A stretch of 56,793 nt of DNA. Origin: Bacteroidia bacterium (GTDB lineage: Bacteria > Bacteroidota > Ignavibacteria > UBA10030). Below the pieces are notes generated by a model, which made no database searches, was not told the origin of the DNA, and was given only the letters and a program-made list of their open reading frames with translations. Positions 54,288 through 56,793 of this stretch are shown here, one piece after another (within the stretch, counting starts at the first letter, position 1; each line of letters starts with the position of its first letter). Made by a program: the position numbers and the translations under genes. The stretch covers positions 1 to 56,793 of the forward strand of contig BQML01000028.1 in assembly GCA_022180565.1 (NCBI GenBank), read 5' to 3'.

Positions 54288-54887
54288 TTAGACTGCAATG
54301 CGGCCCTCCAGCGCCCTGGAAAGCGTGGCTTCATCGGCATACTCGAGATCCGAACCCACAGGCAGACCACGGGCGACGCGGGTGACCTTGCCAACGAGGG
54401 GTTTGAGGAGCTTGGAGAGATACAACGTCGTTGCTTCACCCTCCACATTGGGATTCATCGCCAGGATGATTTCATCGACTGAAGATGAAGAAACGCGACC
54501 GAGCAGTTCTTTGATGCGGAGATCTTCAGGACCTATGCCGTCCAGGGGCGATAGGACGCCGCCAAGAACGTGGTAGAGCCCCTTGAACTCGTTGGTTTTT
54601 TCCAGGGCGAGAACATCGCTCGGCTCCTCTACCACACAGATCACGGTACGATCCCGCTTGGCGTTTGAACAGATTCCACAGGGATCGGTTTCCGTGATGT
54701 TGGAACAGACGGAGCAATAGCGGATCTTTTCCTTGGCATTGACGAGGGCACGGGCAAGAGAAACCACCTCTTCCTTGTCCATTTTCAGCACGTAGAGAGC
54801 AAGTCTGTATGCGGTCTTGCGTCCGATACCCGGCAACTGTGCAAATTGCGCGGCAAGGTGCTCAACGGACTCTGCAGTGTAAGCCAT
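54288..54887 (-). CDS. recR: Recombination protein RecR
   Basis: A 199-residue protein of the RecFOR gap-repair pathway. Helix-hairpin-helix [20 protein letters not shown] (residues 13-32), the C4 zinc finger [16 protein letters not shown] (about 58-73), and the Toprim domain [16 protein letters not shown] with [27 protein letters not shown] are all canonical. It loads RecA at single-stranded gaps with RecO. It follows ybaB by 11 nt, the usual ybaB-recR operon. Confidence 0.97.
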   Translation of the reverse strand: MAYTAESVEHLAAQFAQLPGIGRKTAYRLALYVLKMDKEEVVSLARALVNAKEKIRYCSVCSNITETDPCGICSNAKRDRTVICVVEEPSDVLALEKTNEFKGLYHVLGGVLSPLDGIGPEDLRIKELLGRVSSSSVDEIILAMNPNVEGEATTLYLSKLLKPLVGKVTRVARGLPVGSDLEYADEATLSRALEGRIAV

Positions 54888-54898
54888 AGAATCGGTGC

Positions 54899-55243
54899 TC
54901 AGACTCCTGGGAAGGAAAGGCCGGGGATGTTCGGGATCATACCCTGGGTTGCCTTCTGCATTTCTTCCTGTGCCAAGGCATTGGCTTTCTCCAGGACCTT
55001 GTTCGAGGCTGCAACGATGAGGTCTTCGAGAATATCTTTTTCTTCGACTTTGACCACGTCCTGTTCGATCTCGACCTTCAGAATCTGCCGGTTGCCATTT
55101 GCTGTAACCTTCACCATGCCTCCCCCCGCTTCGGCGCTGACTGTTTTCTGTTCCAATTCGGCCTGCACTTTCGCGATTCGCTGCTGCATTTCTTGGATCT
55201 GTTTCATCATCCCCTGCATGTTCGGCATTCCGCCTTTAAGCAT
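54899..55243 (-). CDS. ybaB: Nucleoid-associated protein of the YbaB/EbfC family
   Basis: A 114-residue DNA-binding protein. [27 protein letters not shown] is the long N-terminal helix, [25 protein letters not shown] the central sheet and [30 protein letters not shown] the closing helix. Dimers form tweezers that coat DNA. GAGGAG lies before ATG 55243. Usual partner of recR immediately downstream; dnaX, which often precedes it, is not in the window. Confidence 0.95.
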   Translation of the reverse strand: MLKGGMPNMQGMMKQIQEMQQRIAKVQAELEQKTVSAEAGGGMVKVTANGNRQILKVEIEQDVVKVEEKDILEDLIVAASNKVLEKANALAQEEMQKATQGMIPNIPGLSFPGV

Positions 55244-55385
55244 TCTCTTGTCTCCTCACGTTTGCATCTGTTCCGAATATAGTCCGAAATGGAAGGAATG
55301 TCAACGCGCATGAGGAACACCGATGCTCGCTAATGACATTGATGAGCGGGAGAAATGAGGGAAGGGGAATCTCGCGCACGTTCCA

Positions 55386-55414
55386 TTGACATTGAGGTGA
55401 AATTCGGGTATCTT
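55386..55414 (+). promoter_or_regulatory. Sigma-70 promoter upstream of the tRNA gene
   Basis: TTGACA (55386-55391), 17 nt and TATCTT (55409-55414). Predicted start is near 55421, at the base of the hairpin that follows. It is the only clear promoter on the tRNA strand in this gap. Confidence 0.6.
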
Positions 55415-55420
55415 GGATGA

Positions 55421-55449
55421 ACCCGGAAAAAAAATCCGGGTCGTTTTTT
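55421..55449 (+). terminator. Attenuator-like hairpin between promoter and tRNA
   Basis: ACCCGGA (55421-55427) and TCCGGGT (55435-55441) form a perfect 7-bp stem with an A7 loop, followed by CG and six T (55444-55449): the shape of an intrinsic terminator, lying between the promoter and the tRNA 5' end at 55473. It could end most transcripts early or be a terminator for upstream transcription. Confidence 0.55.
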
Positions 55450-55506
55450 CGGGGGGACGTTCTTTTGCATATTCCGCGATAGCTCAATGGTAGAGCATGC
55501 GGCTGT

Positions 55507-56057
55507 GAGGGGGATGCTTGAAAAGAAACACTCGACGTTACCGAGACAGGCGAAAGTACCTGATTCAGGCCGTCGCAAAACGGCGAAGAATACTGCGCCA
55601 GAAAGCCATAGACTACAAAGGAGGCCGTTGCGAACTTTGTGGATATGACAAGTGCGTCGAGGCGTTGGAATTTCACCACAAGGATCCGAAGAGAAAAGAC
55701 TTTGGGATTTCCTCCAAAGGATATACTCGTAGTTGGTCCAAGGTGAAGGCCGAACTCGACAAATGCACGCTTGCATGTGCGAATTGTCATCGGGAAATTC
55801 ACGCATCCATCGCAGCTTTCCCGAGTAATCGGGATTGAAAAACCGGGTGAATTCAGGGAAGCCTAATTTCCGCCCACAGCGGAAGACGGTAATCCTGAGC
55901 GAAGTCCCGCGAAGAGAAGATCTTCAAGTAGCGGGAAACGTGCAGAGACTAGAGGGTGAGGATTCTCAACCAATAAACCTCATAAGCGCCCGGCATCCTC
56001 GGCGATGTGAAGGATGATGAGATAGTCCGGACCGCAGCGAAAGCTGTGGAACTACCG
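55507..56057 (+). ncRNA. Group I (IC3-like) self-splicing intron, 551 nt, in tRNA-Asn
   Basis: Core elements in order: guide sequence GCAGCT (55812-55817) pairing with exon end GGCTGT including the U-G splice pair; an extended P1 stem GGATGC (55512-55517) with GCATCC (55803-55808); P2 CCCGA-GTAA-TCGGG (55820-55833); P4 arms TCAGG (55854-55858) and CCTGA (55894-55898); P7 AGACTA (55946-55951) with TAGTCC (56023-56028); a P9 stem CCGCAGC-GAAA-GCTGTGG (56032-56049); and a terminal G before the 3' exon. Segments GTGCAGAGACTA and GCAGCGAAAGCTG match those of cyanobacterial and proteobacterial tRNA introns. The ribozyme part is about 246 nt, with an HNH reading frame inserted in the P1 loop. Confidence 0.92.
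55518..55838 (+). CDS. HNH homing-endonuclease-like protein within the tRNA intron
   Basis: A 106-residue basic protein starting at TTG 55518 (GAGGGGG 4 nt upstream, itself next to the 5' splice site). Residues 1-30 are arginine/lysine-rich and helical (RRYRDRRKYLIQAVAKRRRILRQK), suited to DNA contact. The nuclease core is CELCGYDKC (C38, C41), EFHHKDP (His 53-54) and ACANCHREIH (C87, C90, His 91, His 95): a zinc-bound HNH fold with Asn 89. It probably cuts intron-less tRNA-Asn alleles to drive intron homing, or acts as a maturase; both are inferences. Its last codons overlap the ribozyme guide and P2 sequences. Confidence 0.9.
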   Translation: MKRNTRRYRDRRKYLIQAVAKRRRILRQKAIDYKGGRCELCGYDKCVEALEFHHKDPKRKDFGISSKGYTRSWSKVKAELDKCTLACANCHREIHASIAAFPSNRD

Positions 56058-56095
56058 TAACCGCAGGGTTGCAGGTTCGAGTCCTGCTCGCGGAG

Positions 56096-56438
56096 CAAGG
56101 GAGTGAAGGATTTCCAAATACTGAAAGTCAGCCGACGAAGGTGTTCCCCTGTAGGCTGACTTTTGGTTTTCATGGGGACGGTTGCGGATGCCTTTCTGAG
56201 ATTCGATCCTGGAGGGACAATATATCTGCATCAGGCTATCGTTGAATTCCTCACTTTTTTTCCCAAAATAACGAGTCTTTTCTCATGGATGAGAGGAAAA
56301 TCCGGCGCGCGTCCAGATTTCCCGCCTCCGCACGGATTTTTTCCATGGCATGCCGTTTGCGCGGCAAACCCCAAAGACCCGGGGAGGATTTCTCCGACCA
56401 TTCCCCATGTAGTCACCAATTCAGTGAAGGAGAGCGAT
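56096..56438. other. Intergenic interval after the tRNA
   Basis: 343 nt. It holds the tRNA terminator hairpin (56124-56163) and, from 56340, a short stem (GTTTGC/GCAAAC around GCG) upstream of the citrate synthase gene. No supported ORF: frames at 56231-56536 on both strands are not protein-like. The citrate synthase promoter is presumably here but not recognisable. Confidence 0.55.
56124..56166 (+). terminator. Terminator of the tRNA-Asn transcript
   Basis: AAAGTCAGCC (56124-56133) and GGCTGACTTT (56154-56163), a perfect 10-bp stem, followed by TGGTTTTC. It lies 28 nt past the tRNA 3' end. Confidence 0.75.
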
Positions 56439-56793
56439 ATGGAACCGACCACTGCGAAGACCGAAAAGAAGGAAGGAGCCGGGATGCCGTTGGAGACTCT
56501 GAAGATCACCGACTCCCGAACCAACAAGCATTATGAGATCCCGATCGAAAACGGGACGATCAAGGCGATTGATCTGCGGCAGATCAAGGTGAACGGCGAC
56601 GACTTCGGTCTAATGTCGTACGATCCTGCCTTCATGAATACGGCGTCCTGCAAGAGCCGGATCACGTTCATTGACGGCGACAAAGGGATTCTCCTCTATC
56701 GGGGCTATCCCATCGAGCAACTGGCCGAAAAGAAATCGTATCTCGAGGTGGCGTATCTTATTTTGTACGGGGAGCTACCCGATAAACACCAGC
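56439..56793 (+). CDS. gltA: Citrate synthase, N-terminal part (runs off the window)
   Basis: 118 codons from ATG 56439 (GAAGGAG 9 nt upstream) without a stop. The segment [22 protein letters not shown], then [45 protein letters not shown] cut by short loops, and [16 protein letters not shown], is the conserved N-terminal domain of type II citrate synthase (GltA). It condenses oxaloacetate with acetyl-CoA, linking to the sdhCAB operon nearby as TCA-cycle genes. Partial at the 3' end because of the window edge. Confidence 0.93.
   Translation, partial: MEPTTAKTEKKEGAGMPLETLKITDSRTNKHYEIPIENGTIKAIDLRQIKVNGDDFGLMSYDPAFMNTASCKSRITFIDGDKGILLYRGYPIEQLAEKKSYLEVAYLILYGELPDKHQ

Larger units (their letters stand above)
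55473..56095 (+). tRNA. tRNA-Asn (anticodon GUU) interrupted by a group I intron
   Basis: 5' exon 55473-55506, 3' exon 56058-56095. Joined, they fold perfectly: acceptor TCCGCGA/TCGCGGA, D arm GCTC-AATGGTA-GAGC, anticodon stem TGCGG/CCGCA with loop CTGTTAA, variable GGGTT, T arm GCAGG-TTCGAGT-CCTGC, discriminator G. The anticodon GTT, the U1:A72 pair and G73 identify asparagine. The intron splits the anticodon between positions 35 and 36, after a U as group I introns require. No CCA is encoded (the sequence continues CAAGG). Reading through the unspliced exon would suggest GTG (His), which the missing G-1/C73 features exclude. Confidence 0.93.

Noticed and set aside
55473..55510. tRNA-His 5' half, because the genome-order sequence reads CTGTG after the anticodon stem
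   Set aside because: The G after CTGT is the first intron base. Joined exons give GTT; U1:A72 and G73 fit Asn, and the extra G(-1) with C73 of tRNA-His is absent.

Overview
The window looks like a piece of chromosome from an uncultured member of the Bacteroidota/Chlorobi (FCB) group, most likely near Ignavibacteria or Kapabacteria. The main clue is the secreted protein at 28664-30598, whose C-terminal sorting domain carries the QNYPNPFNPTT motif common in those lineages. Several promoters read as E. coli-like TTGACA-17-TATATT rather than the divergent Bacteroidia consensus, the succinate dehydrogenase has the compact C-A-B layout, and no encoded CCA follows the one tRNA. Lineage is an inference; no rRNA is present.

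Region 1 (1-6810) is a gene-cassette array without an integrase. Seven genes all point to the minus strand. Four well-formed attC recombination sites (1536-1626, 2801-2900, 4128-4201, 4717-4776) and one degenerate site lie at their 3' ends, each with a quasi-palindrome, terminal GTTRRRY/RYYYAAC boxes and extrahelical bases on the same strand. Cargo: DNA methyltransferase, NTF2-like protein, membrane proteins, cupin, SRPBCC protein and serine hydrolase. A truncated copy of the promoter and first codons of the adjacent Crp-family gene sits inside the array.

Region 2 (7049-24779) is a stress, redox and regulatory neighbourhood: Crp/Fnr regulator, GTP cyclohydrolase I, ferredoxin-reductase-like flavoprotein, an ECF sigma factor divergent from a DoxX gene around a perfect dyad, a MarR regulator downstream of cytochrome P460 and a small c-type cytochrome (with a clear promoter/operator), two more DoxX proteins, a TPR-LuxR regulator, a GHMP kinase plus nucleotidyltransferase pair, and a PadR/permease-prefix pair.

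Region 3 (24832-36133) is a coherent locus of unknown function. Two paralogous three-gene sets, in the same order, encode short-N-terminus, single-membrane-anchor proteins resembling minor pilins PilV/PilW/PilX. Between them lie a secreted beta-helix protein with a type IX sorting tail and a beta-propeller lipoprotein. Upstream is a histidine kinase/NtrC-type pair with an intact GAFTGA loop, and two sigma-54 promoters (33076-33091, 28531-28546) precede the first set and the lipoprotein.

Region 4 (36454-55243) is mostly housekeeping: PdxB, an esterase-like hydrolase, GlgB, a REP-associated transposase flanked by two palindromes, a FecCD-type permease overlapping Obg, a 1202-residue TPR protein, SdhCAB, FtsX, PheA, RecR and YbaB.

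Region 5 (55386-56793) holds the most striking feature: a tRNA-Asn(GUU) gene split in its anticodon by a 551-nt group I (IC3-like) intron. The intron encodes a 106-residue HNH endonuclease in the P1 loop, and the last codons of the ORF double as the ribozyme guide sequence and P2 helix. The start of citrate synthase closes the window.
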